The position numbers and the translations under genes are program-made. Shown here piece after piece: positions 16,515-25,421 of a stretch of 52,901 bases of DNA. Source of the DNA: Collinsella sp. (lineage in GTDB: Bacteria; Actinomycetota; Coriobacteriia; Coriobacteriales; Coriobacteriaceae); the NCBI GenBank assembly GCA_022713905.1, contig JAIHTM010000001.1:1-52901 (forward strand), given 5' to 3'. Numbering within the stretch: position 1 is the stretch's first letter; the number at the start of each line of letters is the position of its first letter. The notes below the pieces were generated by a model, which searched no databases, had not been told where the DNA came from, and was given only the letters and a program-made list of their open reading frames with translations.

Positions 16515-17213
16515 TTATTGTTTTTTCAGGATTCGCTGAATCGTCTCATGCTGTATGGCAATGACGGAGTTCGACGCGGTGACCGGCACTCCGGCGAGTT
16601 GGCGCCAGGTCACCCACGCAGATTCCACGTGTTCGTCGGGATCGAACCGGCGCGGTCGGCTTTCCCAGCGTCGCAGGTGCATGACCATGATGTTGGCGAG
16701 CTCGTCGCTCATGCCTTCCGACGAGTAGAACGCCCCCACATGGTCGAATATGACGCCGTCCTCTCCGACCGGCACCACGCCGGTCTCCTCGGCGAGCTCG
16801 CGCAGCGCCGCCTGCTCCACGTCCTCTCCGTCGTCCATCAGTCCCGCCGGCAGACCGTAGGCGAACAGGTCGGAGCCTACGCGGTACTCGCGCTCCAGCA
16901 GGTACAGGTCCCGGGCCTCGTCATGGACGAGCATGACGACGCATGGCGCGTGACGGCACACCTGGCGACGCACGGTGACGCAGTCCCCGCCACCGGCCGG
17001 CAGCGCGATGCGCATGTCCTCCACGTCGAACACCGCCCCTTGGTACACGGTCTGTCGCGACAGCACGACGGCCCTGCGATCCCGGCTGTCCATGACGATG
17101 CCGTCGGTGGAGCGGTCGAGCAGCGCGTCGACTTGCCGGGTGATGTCGCTTGCGGCGGCGGTACCCACGGTTTCGGCAGTGCCAGCGGTGTCAGCGGTTG
17201 AACGGTCAGGCAT
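16515..17213 (-). CDS. NUDIX hydrolase, ADP-ribose pyrophosphatase-like
   Basis: 232 aa. A complete Nudix box is visible: G, five residues, E, seven residues, REL-x-EE-x-GV, beginning at GLMDDGE; it coordinates Mg and cleaves nucleoside diphosphates linked to another moiety. The preceding strand (REYRVGSDLFAYGLPAG) and length fit the ADP-ribose/ADP-sugar pyrophosphatase group. The first 25 or so residues are low-complexity Ala/Gly/Thr. Start at 17213 is supported by AAAAGGA on the minus strand; the open frame continues upstream into the next gene and is not coding there. It follows the Nif3-like gene on the same strand with a 53-bp gap and may be in its operon. Confidence 0.88.
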   Translation of the reverse strand: MPDRSTADTAGTAETVGTAAASDITRQVDALLDRSTDGIVMDSRDRRAVVLSRQTVYQGAVFDVEDMRIALPAGGGDCVTVRRQVCRHAPCVVMLVHDEARDLYLLEREYRVGSDLFAYGLPAGLMDDGEDVEQAALRELAEETGVVPVGEDGVIFDHVGAFYSSEGMSDELANIMVMHLRRWESRPRRFDPDEHVESAWVTWRQLAGVPVTASNSVIAIQHETIQRILKKQ

Positions 17214-17266
17214 GATGAATGGTCCTTTTTCGAAAGAAGTTGTCAGCGATGTGCAGCGGCAGCCGG

Positions 17267-18184
17267 CTAGCCCCGGCAGGGGATGTTCAGCGTCCACGGA
17301 TCGGTGTTCATCGTGATATGGGTGGTGCGTATGGTCTCCCCCGTCGCCCGCCCGACCGCCGCGGCGATGTCGTCCGGGGCGTATCGGAACCACAGCGACT
17401 CGATGGCGGAGTGCGGCGTGTTGATCAGCGCCGGACGGGCGACGGCGTTCCCTGCCGTTCCCGTATTTCCGGCCGAGGGGGCGGCCAGTCCGCGCGAGAG
17501 CAGCGACGCCTCGTACCGCGCCTGTTCCAAGGCGTCGGTCGCTGGATGATGGCGCAGGTCGCTGGTCACATACACATCGGCTCCGCTGGCCCGCACCTCG
17601 TCGAACAGCGAGTCCCCTGATCCCGGCAGCACCGCGACGCGCCGCACGAGCGACTGGAGGTCGCCGGCGACCTGAACACCAAGATTCGTGGCCGGCAGCG
17701 CCTGCGCCACGCGATGCGCGAAACGCTCCAAGGTCATCGGCTCCTCCAGCAGGCCGACACGACCCAGGCCCACGGCGTGCGCAGACCCCGGGTCGTCGAT
17801 GGGCACCAGAGGCCGCTGATCGACCAGGCCGAACGCGTCGGCCGCAGCCTGCCCTACACCGCGCCACGCGGCATCGGCGTTGGTGTGACCCACCCACAGA
17901 GCGCAGTGATGGCTGTACAGTTTGCCGACGATGGCGCCGTGCACGTCCTGTCCGGAGACGGCGTGCACGGAACGGAACAGCAGCGGGTGATGGCATATCA
18001 GCAGGTCGGCGCCGCGTTCGATGGCCTCGTCGATCACCGCCATGGTGGGGTCCGCGGCGAATGCGACCAGTCCGACGTCGGCACCGGGCTCGCCGACGAT
18101 CAGGCCGGGCGCGTCCCAGGATTCCGCATAGCGCAGCGGATACAGGGTTTCCACTACGCTGACGACCTGTCGAAGCGTGGTCAT
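17267..18184 (-). CDS. Nif3-like dinuclear metal centre protein
   Basis: 305 aa, member of the Nif3/YbgI family, toroidal hexamers with a two-metal site whose cellular role is unresolved. The metal ligands are visible in ICHHPLLF (about residues 62-69), GHTNADAA (about 98-105) and near the C-terminus in SDLRHHPATDALEQARYE. The last 25 residues (ETIRTTHITMNTDPW) are the usual family ending. Start at 18184 has GAGGA upstream. It lies between polA and the NUDIX gene, all on the minus strand, with a 56-bp gap to polA, so a polA–nif3–nudix transcription unit is likely. Confidence 0.88.
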   Translation of the reverse strand: MTTLRQVVSVVETLYPLRYAESWDAPGLIVGEPGADVGLVAFAADPTMAVIDEAIERGADLLICHHPLLFRSVHAVSGQDVHGAIVGKLYSHHCALWVGHTNADAAWRGVGQAAADAFGLVDQRPLVPIDDPGSAHAVGLGRVGLLEEPMTLERFAHRVAQALPATNLGVQVAGDLQSLVRRVAVLPGSGDSLFDEVRASGADVYVTSDLRHHPATDALEQARYEASLLSRGLAAPSAGNTGTAGNAVARPALINTPHSAIESLWFRYAPDDIAAAVGRATGETIRTTHITMNTDPWTLNIPCRG

Positions 18185-18240
18185 GGCTTGTCCTCTTTTC
18201 TTTTCTTGCCGTCGTTGTTCTCGCCGCCGTGCCGTCGCCG

Positions 18241-21072
18241 TCAGTGGGCGGCGAGCTGCCAGTCGGAGCCGATGCCGGTGGACACGTCCAACGGCACGGC
18301 GAGATCGACCGCGTGCTCCATGGCGTCGCGCACCAGGCCCGTCACCTGCTCGGCTTCGCCGGGGGCTATCTCCACCACGAGTTCGTCGTGGATCTGCAGG
18401 ATGATACGGCTATGGACCTTGGCCTTGGCGAGCGCGTCGGACGCGTGGATCATGGCGATCTTCATGATGTCCGCGGCCGAGCCCTGGATGGGCGCGTTGA
18501 GTGCTCCCCGCTCGGCGGCGTCGCGTATGTTGCGGTTCGGCGACTGCAGTCCGGGGAAGTACCGACGCCTGCCGAACATCGTCTCGGTGTAGCCCTTCTC
18601 GCGGGCGCCGGCGACCAGGGATTCCAGATACTCGTGGACCTTGCCGAACGTCGCGAAATACTGCGATTTCAGCCGGTCAGCCTCGCCGGGGCTGATTTTG
18701 AGCTGCTGGGCGAGACCGTAGGTGCTCAATCCGTACGCCAGCCCGTAGCTCATCGCCTTTACGTGGGTGCGCTGGTCGGGGGTGATGTCGTCAACGGGGA
18801 TGCCGTACACGAGGCTCGCCACGTACTTGTGGAAGTCAGCTCCGGAGCGGAACGCCTCGATCAGCGCGTCATCGCCCGACAGGTCAGCCATGATGCGCAG
18901 CTCGACCTGCGAGTAGTCGGAGCTCAACAGCGACTCGTAGCCCTCTCCGGGCACGAACGCGGAGCGAATCTCGCGGCCCTCGGCATTGCGGTTGGGGATG
19001 TTCTGCAGGTTCGGGTCGACGGAACTGAGCCGTCCGGTGGCGGCCACGGTCTGCTCGAACGTGGTGTGGATTCTCCCGTCATCAGGGTTCACCGCATCGA
19101 TCAGGCTTTGGACGATCTGCTTGAGCTTGTTCGTCTCGCGATGGCGCAGCAGCGCGGTCAGGAATCCGTTGGCGCGCTCGTTGCCGACGGATCGGACCGC
19201 GAGATCCTGCAGCGCGGACGCATTGGTCGTGTACGAACCCGATTTTGTTTTCTTGGTCGGCTTGAGGCCCATGTCGTCGAACAGCACGGCCTGCAACTGC
19301 TTGGGGCTTTGCAGGTTGACGCGGCTCCCGGCGAACTGCCAGGCGGTCTCCTGCGCGTCGCGAGCGTCGACGGCGAACCGGTCGCGCATCTCGGTCAGGC
19401 GCATGAAGTCCACGCTGGCACCGACCTGCTCCATGCCGAACAGCACGTGGGACACCGGCAGCTCGATGGACTGCAGCAGCCTGAACTGCTCTCGTTCGTC
19501 GATCTTCGCGGCCAGCATGTCGGCGAGGGCGCGAACCATGGCCATATGAAGCAGATCCTTGCGCTGGTCGGCCGGATCGACGTCGCCGCTCAAGTCCAGC
19601 TGCCCCTGCGCGACGTCATCGGCATTGTCCAATTGCAGCTGCAGGAAATGGGATGCCGCCTGTTCCAGCGAATCGGCATGATAGTCCGGCTGGACCAGGT
19701 ATCCGGCGAGTTTCGTATCGAACCACGGCTCGGCGAGGTCCAGTCCGAGCGACGCGAGGATGTGCGACTGCTCCTTGTACCCGTGCACGACTATCCGGTC
19801 GGCGTGCCCGTCAAGGAACCGCTGCAACGCGGGACGGACGCCGGCGATCACGCCGGCTTCCAGCACGGCCGCCTTGCCGCCGACCTCCAGCATCAGCACG
19901 CTGCATCCCGGGTTCCCGGGTTTGGATGAGCCTTCGGCATACAGCGCGCAGGTCGATGCCATGACGTCGGCGCAGTGCGCCCGGTTGCGCGGCTCATCAT
20001 CCGAATTGTCGGCAGGCGAGCCGAGACCGTCTCGTGCGGAGTCGATCCATGCCGCCAACGCCGCCTCATCCGCGATGGTCACGGCCTCGGGAATCCTCAG
20101 GTCGTCGGAGGTGTCCTCGTCGTCTGCGTGCTTGTCAGCTGCGTCGCCGGCCTGCTTGCCGGCGTTGAACGACTTGAGCACCTTGCTGCGGGTGCGCGGG
20201 CCGAATTCGAGGCTGGTGAACAGTTCCGAAAGCGCGTCGGCGTCCACCTCGCCGAATGTCAGGTCCTCGATGCCGATACCGAGGTCCACGTCGCGCCGCA
20301 GAGCGTTGACCTTGCGGTTGAGCTTGACCTGCTCGATGTTCTCGCGCAGCGACTCGCCCTTCTTGCCGCCTATCTCGTCGGCGTGCTCGATGATACCCTC
20401 AAGTCCGCCGTACTGGTTGATCCACTTCGCCGCGAACCCGTCGCCGACGCCGGGCACGCCGGGGATGTTGTCGGCAGTCTCGCCGCGCAACGCCGCAAGA
20501 TCCGGGTATTGCGCGGGGCCGACATGGTACTTGTCCTCCACCGCCTGCGGCGTCATGTGCTTGAGGTCCTTGAAGTGATGCCCGGGATACAGCACGGTGA
20601 CGCGCTCGTCGATCAGCTGGAAGGCGTCGCGGTCGCCGGACAGCACCAGCGTGTCGTATCCGGACCGCTCCCCCATCGCGGCGAGCGTGGCGATGATGTC
20701 GTCGCCCTCATACCCCTGCTTTTCGACGTAGGTGACGCCCAGCGCCGTGAGCATCTTCTGGATGAGCGGCAGCTGGGTGAGCAGATCCTCCGGCGCCGCT
20801 TCGCGGGTGCCCTTGTATTGCGGCAGCATCTCGTTGCGGAAGGTGCCGCCCTTCATGTCGAACGCGACCGCGAGATGGTCGGGCTTCTCGCTGTCCAGCA
20901 CCTGGGACAGCATCGTGGCGAAACCCCATACCGCGTTCGTGGCCTGACCGGCCTGAGTACTGAAATTTTCCGCCGGTAAAGCGAAAAACGCGCGGAACGC
21001 AAGCGAGTGGCCATCGACCACCAGCAACGTTCCACGCGTTTTCGTCTGGGCGTCGTCGCGCGATTCGCTCAT
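18241..21072 (-). CDS. polA: DNA polymerase I
   Basis: 943 aa repair and Okazaki-fragment processing polymerase. The N-terminal 5' nuclease is complete (LLVVDGHSLAFRAF, QGYEGDDIIATLA, LRGETADNIPGVPGVGDG; residues about 15-310). The middle 3'-5' exonuclease-like domain lacks recognisable DEDD residues, as is usual in actinobacteria. The polymerase domain has VAATGRLSSVDPNLQNIPNR, motif A DYSQVELRIMADL, O-helix KAMSYGLAYG and motif C LQIHDELVVE. The O-helix carries Tyr where E. coli has Phe762. The start codon overlaps the stop of the ANTAR regulator (ATGA), so polA is probably translationally coupled to it. Confidence 0.97.
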   Translation of the reverse strand: MSESRDDAQTKTRGTLLVVDGHSLAFRAFFALPAENFSTQAGQATNAVWGFATMLSQVLDSEKPDHLAVAFDMKGGTFRNEMLPQYKGTREAAPEDLLTQLPLIQKMLTALGVTYVEKQGYEGDDIIATLAAMGERSGYDTLVLSGDRDAFQLIDERVTVLYPGHHFKDLKHMTPQAVEDKYHVGPAQYPDLAALRGETADNIPGVPGVGDGFAAKWINQYGGLEGIIEHADEIGGKKGESLRENIEQVKLNRKVNALRRDVDLGIGIEDLTFGEVDADALSELFTSLEFGPRTRSKVLKSFNAGKQAGDAADKHADDEDTSDDLRIPEAVTIADEAALAAWIDSARDGLGSPADNSDDEPRNRAHCADVMASTCALYAEGSSKPGNPGCSVLMLEVGGKAAVLEAGVIAGVRPALQRFLDGHADRIVVHGYKEQSHILASLGLDLAEPWFDTKLAGYLVQPDYHADSLEQAASHFLQLQLDNADDVAQGQLDLSGDVDPADQRKDLLHMAMVRALADMLAAKIDEREQFRLLQSIELPVSHVLFGMEQVGASVDFMRLTEMRDRFAVDARDAQETAWQFAGSRVNLQSPKQLQAVLFDDMGLKPTKKTKSGSYTTNASALQDLAVRSVGNERANGFLTALLRHRETNKLKQIVQSLIDAVNPDDGRIHTTFEQTVAATGRLSSVDPNLQNIPNRNAEGREIRSAFVPGEGYESLLSSDYSQVELRIMADLSGDDALIEAFRSGADFHKYVASLVYGIPVDDITPDQRTHVKAMSYGLAYGLSTYGLAQQLKISPGEADRLKSQYFATFGKVHEYLESLVAGAREKGYTETMFGRRRYFPGLQSPNRNIRDAAERGALNAPIQGSAADIMKIAMIHASDALAKAKVHSRIILQIHDELVVEIAPGEAEQVTGLVRDAMEHAVDLAVPLDVSTGIGSDWQLAAH

Positions 21073-21845
21073 TCCCCTACTTCCGACGGCTTGGGATCGC
21101 CATACTTGGCGATGATCGCCATGGCCAGACGCTTCTTCGGGATGCGCTGATCCATCGAGGTCTTCTGGATCCAGCGGAAGGCTCCCTGCTCGGAGAAGTC
21201 CGCCTTGTCCATGAGCAGGCCCTTGGCGCGGTCGACGAGCTTGCGCTCCTCCAGCGTGTCTTCGGCCTTCTTGAGTTTCTCCTCGGCCTTCTTGAGCTGC
21301 TCTTCGGTCTCCTTGAGCTTGTTCTCGCTGGTCTCGACGTTGTCGAGCAGGTCGTTGATCTCGGAGAAACGGCCCATCGCGACTTCCAGGGCGGGCAGCA
21401 GCTTGGATTCCTCATACGGCTTGGTGACGTAGGCCATGGCACCTGCACCGGTCGCCTGACGGACCAGGTCGGGCTGCGAGAACGCGGTGAGCATCACCAC
21501 GGGAGCGATGTTCTCGTCGCAGATGACACCGGCGGCGGCGATACCGTCCATACGGGGCATCTTCACGTCCATGCACACGATATCCGGGCGGAACTTGCGC
21601 GTCAAATCGACGGCCTCCTCACCATTGGCCGCCTCGCCGACGACCTCATACCCGTTATCCTCCAGCATGGCCACCAGATCCATGCGGTTCACCGACTCGT
21701 CCTCGGCGACAACGACCGTGCGCTTCTTGTGCACGGCGCTCTCGACGGGCTCGCCTTCGGAGACTGCCTTCAGCTCGTCGGCGGAAAGCACCTCCTCTAC
21801 CTGACCCTCTTGCTCTTGCGTTGAGGTCTTCTTTCTTGCCACCAT
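21069..21845 (-). CDS. ANTAR-domain response regulator (AmiR/NasT type)
   Basis: 258 aa. A receiver domain spans about residues 38-160, with acidic pocket AEDE, phosphoacceptor Asp in CMDVKMPRMDG, the LTAFS Thr/Ser and Lys in VTKPYE. A charged coiled coil follows (KLKETEEQLKKAEEKLKKAE), then a C-terminal ANTAR RNA-binding domain (LVDRAKGLLMDKADFSEQGAFRWIQ). Such proteins bind two-hairpin RNA and prevent transcription termination. GAGG lies 8 bp before ATG 21845. The stop overlaps the polA start. A cognate sensor kinase is not nearby. The gene is the last chromosomal gene before the integrated element. Confidence 0.92.
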   Translation of the reverse strand: MVARKKTSTQEQEGQVEEVLSADELKAVSEGEPVESAVHKKRTVVVAEDESVNRMDLVAMLEDNGYEVVGEAANGEEAVDLTRKFRPDIVCMDVKMPRMDGIAAAGVICDENIAPVVMLTAFSQPDLVRQATGAGAMAYVTKPYEESKLLPALEVAMGRFSEINDLLDNVETSENKLKETEEQLKKAEEKLKKAEDTLEERKLVDRAKGLLMDKADFSEQGAFRWIQKTSMDQRIPKKRLAMAIIAKYGDPKPSEVGE

Positions 21846-21954
21846 GCTCACAACCTCTTTTCCACGACACAGTGATTCATCGACAAAACTTCATGTATAA
21901 CGATAACATAGAGATTCGGCGATGCGGCACTGTGGCTCACCCGATAATGCAACG

Positions 21955-21975
21955 TGCCCTCGGTGGGACTCGAAC
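21955..21975 (-). other. Attachment site: 3' end of a tRNA gene
   Basis: The minus strand reads GTTCGAGT-CCCAC-CGAGGGC-A: a T-loop, the 3' T-stem strand, a 7-nt acceptor 3' strand and an A discriminator. Similarity to a tRNA stops abruptly after 21975, so the 5' part is missing. A bare tRNA 3' end next to an integrase is the usual left or right attachment site of an element inserted in a tRNA gene. The implied acceptor 5' strand GCCCTCG would suit a tRNA-Leu, but the isotype is not provable here. Confidence 0.75.
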
Positions 21976-22076
21976 ATACCTATATATTATGGGCTCTTTT
22001 TATCTTGTCGAACACATGGTGGCGTTCGTGTGTCCGGTCTTCCAAGGGGGTAAAGTGGTGACCCCGTTTTGTTGAG

Positions 22077-22126
22077 GCCCGGTGGCGGGGCTGTTGCAGT
22101 CACGGGGGTGCCCCAACCGGCCGGGC
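22077..22126 (+). promoter_or_regulatory. Structured leader before the integrase
   Basis: GCCCGG (22077-22082) can pair with CCGGGC (22121-22126), enclosing a second possible helix (GGGGC with GCCCC), followed by TTCTTTC. This could be a terminator or attenuator controlling integrase expression. Confidence 0.4.
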
Positions 22127-22156
22127 TTCTTTCGAAGGTGAAAGAAGGTGGTCCTC

Positions 22157-23584
22157 ATGGTCGAGGTCAGAACGGAGAAAGGCCGACGCAGGAGGTTCGG
22201 CAGCGTGTACACGCTCAGGCGTGGGGACGGGACCGTCATTTCGTGGGTGGCGCGGTATCGCGATCCGGTCACGCGCAAGCGTGTGGAACGGCATTTCGGC
22301 CCGAAAGGCCATGTGGCCGCGCTGGCGTTCCTGGAGCAGGAGGAGATGCTTGTGCGGATGCACAGGGCCGGCGTGCAGGAATACGTGCATCCCTCGGAGC
22401 GCAACGGGCGGTCTCGTGGTTCGGAGTGGACGTTCGACCGGTTGTGTGATTGGTATGTGGAGCGTCATCGCAAGCCGGACGGGTCGCCGTTGCGCGGCTC
22501 GTCGGCGCGGAATCTTCGGGCGGACGTGTCGCATCTGCGTCGTGCGTTCGGTTCCCTGCGTTTGCGTGAGGTGACGGCGGCCGTGATCTCGGACTGGTAT
22601 TTTGGCCCGCATGAGGAGGGTCTTTGGGCGTTCCAGCGTGCGTGCCAGCGGATGAAGAGCATCATGCGCGATGCCTGCTCCCCCGGTGTGGACGGTTCGC
22701 CGGCTTTGTTGTTGGCGAATCCGTGGAGCCTGCCGATCCCGCCGGATCCGACCCCGGGATCGTGGCTGGTGCCGCCGGTCTCGTCGGAGACGCTGCGCAA
22801 GTTGTATGACGCGTTCCCCGAGTATACGCGGATCTCGGTGCTGCTCGCGGCGTGGGCCGGAGGCATGCGCATCGGCGAGGTCTGCGCGCTGCGCGTGGAT
22901 TCGTTCGATCTGGAGCGCAAGGTGATGCATGTCACGGGGTCCGTGAACCATGGCCCGGATGATCTGGGCCCGTCCCGGGTCGGGGAGACGAAGACGTCGA
23001 ACTCGGTGCGCACGGTGGTGTTGCCTGATCTGCTGGTCCCGCTGATCCGCGAGCATCTGGAGCATCACGATCCGTCGAATCCGATGTTCTTCCAGGCTAA
23101 GGCCGGTACGGTGCTGTCGCGCAGCACATTGCAGTCGCATATGGAGAGGGCCCGGAGGAAAGTGGGGTGCGAGGGGGTCACCTTCCGCACGCTGCGCGTG
23201 ACGCATGCCACGCTGTTCATGCAGGCCGGCGGCACGCTGCGGGAGGCGATGGACCAGATCGGCGATCAGACCGAGGAGGTGCTGGTCAGGCATTATCTGC
23301 GTTCCGTCCCGGAGCATCAGCGGGACGTCGCGAACCGGATGGCCGAGGAGATGGCGCAGGCCGATCCGGCGCTGGCGATTCGCATGGGTCTGGAGCCCGT
23401 GGGCGATCGCGAGAAGAAGTCGGAGGAAGCACCGGAGGAGACATCCGTCTCCATTTCTCCCGAGGCTATCGCCGCGGCGTTGGCTCGTCTGTTGCTCAGG
23501 TACCTGGGCGGTGCGGCGTCCGATGGTCCGCCGGCACCGTCTGGCCCGGTGGCTGACGACGCCGGCGGGTTCGCGACTGAGTGA
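22157..23584 (+). CDS. int: Tyrosine recombinase (integrase) of the conjugative element
   Basis: 475 aa. Expected to integrate and excise the element at the adjacent tRNA-derived site. The N-terminal half (about 1-190) holds an arm-binding region and a core-binding SAM-like domain (FDRLCDWYVERH); the catalytic domain follows. The first Arg is in AGGMRIGEVCALR (about residues 234-246) and the nucleophile is Tyr380 in VRHYLR. The usual HxxR box appears as RTLR (FRTLRVTHATLF) and the usual LGH as IGDQ, so two conserved His are replaced. A Glu/Pro/Ala-rich C-terminal tail of about 75 residues follows. AAGAAGG precedes ATG 22157; the upstream in-frame GTG at 22148 is within that ribosome site. Confidence 0.9.
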   Translation: MVEVRTEKGRRRRFGSVYTLRRGDGTVISWVARYRDPVTRKRVERHFGPKGHVAALAFLEQEEMLVRMHRAGVQEYVHPSERNGRSRGSEWTFDRLCDWYVERHRKPDGSPLRGSSARNLRADVSHLRRAFGSLRLREVTAAVISDWYFGPHEEGLWAFQRACQRMKSIMRDACSPGVDGSPALLLANPWSLPIPPDPTPGSWLVPPVSSETLRKLYDAFPEYTRISVLLAAWAGGMRIGEVCALRVDSFDLERKVMHVTGSVNHGPDDLGPSRVGETKTSNSVRTVVLPDLLVPLIREHLEHHDPSNPMFFQAKAGTVLSRSTLQSHMERARRKVGCEGVTFRTLRVTHATLFMQAGGTLREAMDQIGDQTEEVLVRHYLRSVPEHQRDVANRMAEEMAQADPALAIRMGLEPVGDREKKSEEAPEETSVSISPEAIAAALARLLLRYLGGAASDGPPAPSGPVADDAGGFATE

Positions 23585-23732
23585 GCGGGCAGATGGATCC
23601 TCCACGGTTCTTGTCCGGGCCGGGGTGGGGTTCGCTCCGGTCTTTCTTCTGTCCTGTCTGCCCGTCGCTCGGTATCGGGTCCGGCTCTGCCGGGTCGGGC
23701 GTGGGTTCCGAGGTTCGGATGGAGGTGGGCTC

Positions 23733-25217
23733 ATGGCTGGCGACGGAGGCAAGGGGAACGGAAAGGGCGGTGGCAAGGGCGGCGCAATCAAGCTCGCGGC
23801 GGGCGCGCTGGCCGGTCTGCCGGTAATGCTGTTGGTCGTGATGCTGCTTCCGGTGATTGTGGTCGTGTCCCTGTTGGCGCAGGCGCAGTCGGCCCGCGCG
23901 TGTGTGGAGGGGGCATCGTCGTGGGTGGCGTGGGCCCAGGCGATCGCGGAGGACGATTCCCATGGGTATTCGCAGCCGAACCGGGACAAGGGCGTCGACT
24001 ATGACTGCGCATCGCTGGTGTGGTATGCGTTGAAGAACGCCGGTCTGGATGTGGGTTCGGTGCCGTTCGGCACGGCGGACATGGATCCGGTGATGCGCAA
24101 GGCGGGGTTCTCGGTGATCGATGCGTCGGATTCGTCGCAGGTGCAGGCGGGCGACGTGCTGTGGAGGCAGGGCCATACGGAGATCGCGATGGGCGGCGGA
24201 CGGTATGTGGGCGCTCATCAGGACGAGGATGGAGGCGTCCTGGGCCGTCAGCCCGGGGATCAGACGGGCGACGAGATCAGTGTGCGGGACTATCCTCCCG
24301 TGTTCACGCGCATCTACCGGCTGTCCTCGGGCACGGGCCAGGCGGTCAGCTCGTCCACCGGCTCGTCGTCGGGCTCGCTGGTGGGCATGGACGAGCAGGC
24401 GGCCCGGGCCTGGTTTGGCGGGCGGCAGGGCCCGGACGACGCGTGTTCGGCGTACGCGTACGGGCAGTGCACGTGGTGGTCGTGCATGCGAGGGTATCGT
24501 ATCGGCTGGAAGAAGATCGGCAGTTTCTGGGGCAACGGGCAGGACTGGGCGTCGAGCGCGGCGGCCGCGGGATTCCGCACGACGCGGACGGCTCCGGTGG
24601 CGGGCGCGTTGATGTCGGTTCCTGCGGGTGTTCTGGGATCGTCGGCCGCGTACGGGCATGTCGCGGTCGTCGAGTCCGTGGATGCGGGCAAGGGCACGGT
24701 CACGACGAGCGAGAAGGGAAAGGATTCACGGGTGTATTCGCGCACGTTGCCGATCGTGAACGGAGCCACGTACATCCTTCCGGACACGGAGATCACCGGC
24801 ACTGGCTCGTCGTCCGGCTCTTCTCAGGCGGATGCGGTGTCCTCGTGCTCGATCGAGGCGGTTTCGGGCCAGTCGTCCGCCGGCTCGTCCGATTCGGACG
24901 GGGTGAGGGCCACGCCCGCCCGCGCCAAGGCCATCGCCCGCAGGAAAATGAAGGCATACGGGTGGGGAGATGACCAGTGGGACTGCCTGTCGCGTATGTG
25001 GGAGAAGGAGTCGGGCTGGCAGTGGAACGCGGAGAACCCCGATTCGGGCGCATACGGGATCCCGCAGTCGCTGCCCGCGTCGAAGATGGCGTCCGCGGGC
25101 GTGGACTGGAAGACGAACGCGGCGACCCAGATCGCCTGGGGCCTGGACTACATCAGGACCAGGTACAAGACGCCGTGCGGCGCGTGGGCCATGTGGAACA
25201 CTCAAGGATGGTACTAG
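23733..25217 (+). CDS. Three-domain peptidoglycan hydrolase of the transfer locus
   Basis: 494 aa. After a Gly/Lys-rich start, a hydrophobic segment (about residues 20-50, LAAGALAGLPVMLLVVMLLP...) should anchor it in the membrane. An NlpC/P60-like domain follows (Cys about 92 in DYDCASLVWYAL, His in GHTEIAMGGG), then a CHAP-like domain (Cys about 245 in YGQCTWWSCM, His about 308 in YGHVAVVES) and a C-terminal lysozyme or transglycosylase-like domain (MWEKESGWQWNAENPDSGAY, with the probable catalytic Glu about 425). Family knowledge: VirB1/TcpG-type hydrolases open the wall for the conjugation channel. GGAGGTGG precedes ATG 23733; the upstream open frame belongs to a shadow of the integrase. 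Confidence 0.85.
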   Translation: MAGDGGKGNGKGGGKGGAIKLAAGALAGLPVMLLVVMLLPVIVVVSLLAQAQSARACVEGASSWVAWAQAIAEDDSHGYSQPNRDKGVDYDCASLVWYALKNAGLDVGSVPFGTADMDPVMRKAGFSVIDASDSSQVQAGDVLWRQGHTEIAMGGGRYVGAHQDEDGGVLGRQPGDQTGDEISVRDYPPVFTRIYRLSSGTGQAVSSSTGSSSGSLVGMDEQAARAWFGGRQGPDDACSAYAYGQCTWWSCMRGYRIGWKKIGSFWGNGQDWASSAAAAGFRTTRTAPVAGALMSVPAGVLGSSAAYGHVAVVESVDAGKGTVTTSEKGKDSRVYSRTLPIVNGATYILPDTEITGTGSSSGSSQADAVSSCSIEAVSGQSSAGSSDSDGVRATPARAKAIARRKMKAYGWGDDQWDCLSRMWEKESGWQWNAENPDSGAYGIPQSLPASKMASAGVDWKTNAATQIAWGLDYIRTRYKTPCGAWAMWNTQGWY

Positions 25218-25308
25218 AGGGGAACGGCCGGACGGATGAAGAGTCTTCCTTCCAGCAATAGCTTGTGAATCAGGTTGTTGCCGAGGATAATGATCTGCTT
25301 GTGCATTG

Positions 25309-25322
25309 GCATACCAGTATGC
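25309..25322. repeat. Palindrome in the gap after the wall hydrolase gene
   Basis: GCATAC-CA-GTATGC lies in a relatively AT-rich 204-bp gap between the hydrolase gene and the next transfer gene. It could be an operator. Confidence 0.35.
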
Positions 25323-25421
25323 TGGCGCGCGCTCTGCGCATGTTCACCGGTATCGGCCGGCCGTCGCGGCCTCGCGGGGTGGTGTCCGTCGTGGATCATT
25401 GTCGGATTCGGGAGGCTTGTC

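Larger units (their letters stand above)
21846..22156. other. 311-bp junction between chromosome and integrated element
   Basis: No gene. It contains the leader of the ANTAR gene (minus strand), the 3' tRNA fragment at 21955-21975, an AT-rich patch (TATATATTAT at about 21981-21990) and the structured leader of the integrase gene. Confidence 0.7.

Noticed and set aside
22100..23989. 629-codon open frame on the minus strand
   Set aside because: Covers the integrase and the hydrolase start in antisense; low-complexity Arg/His/Pro translation.
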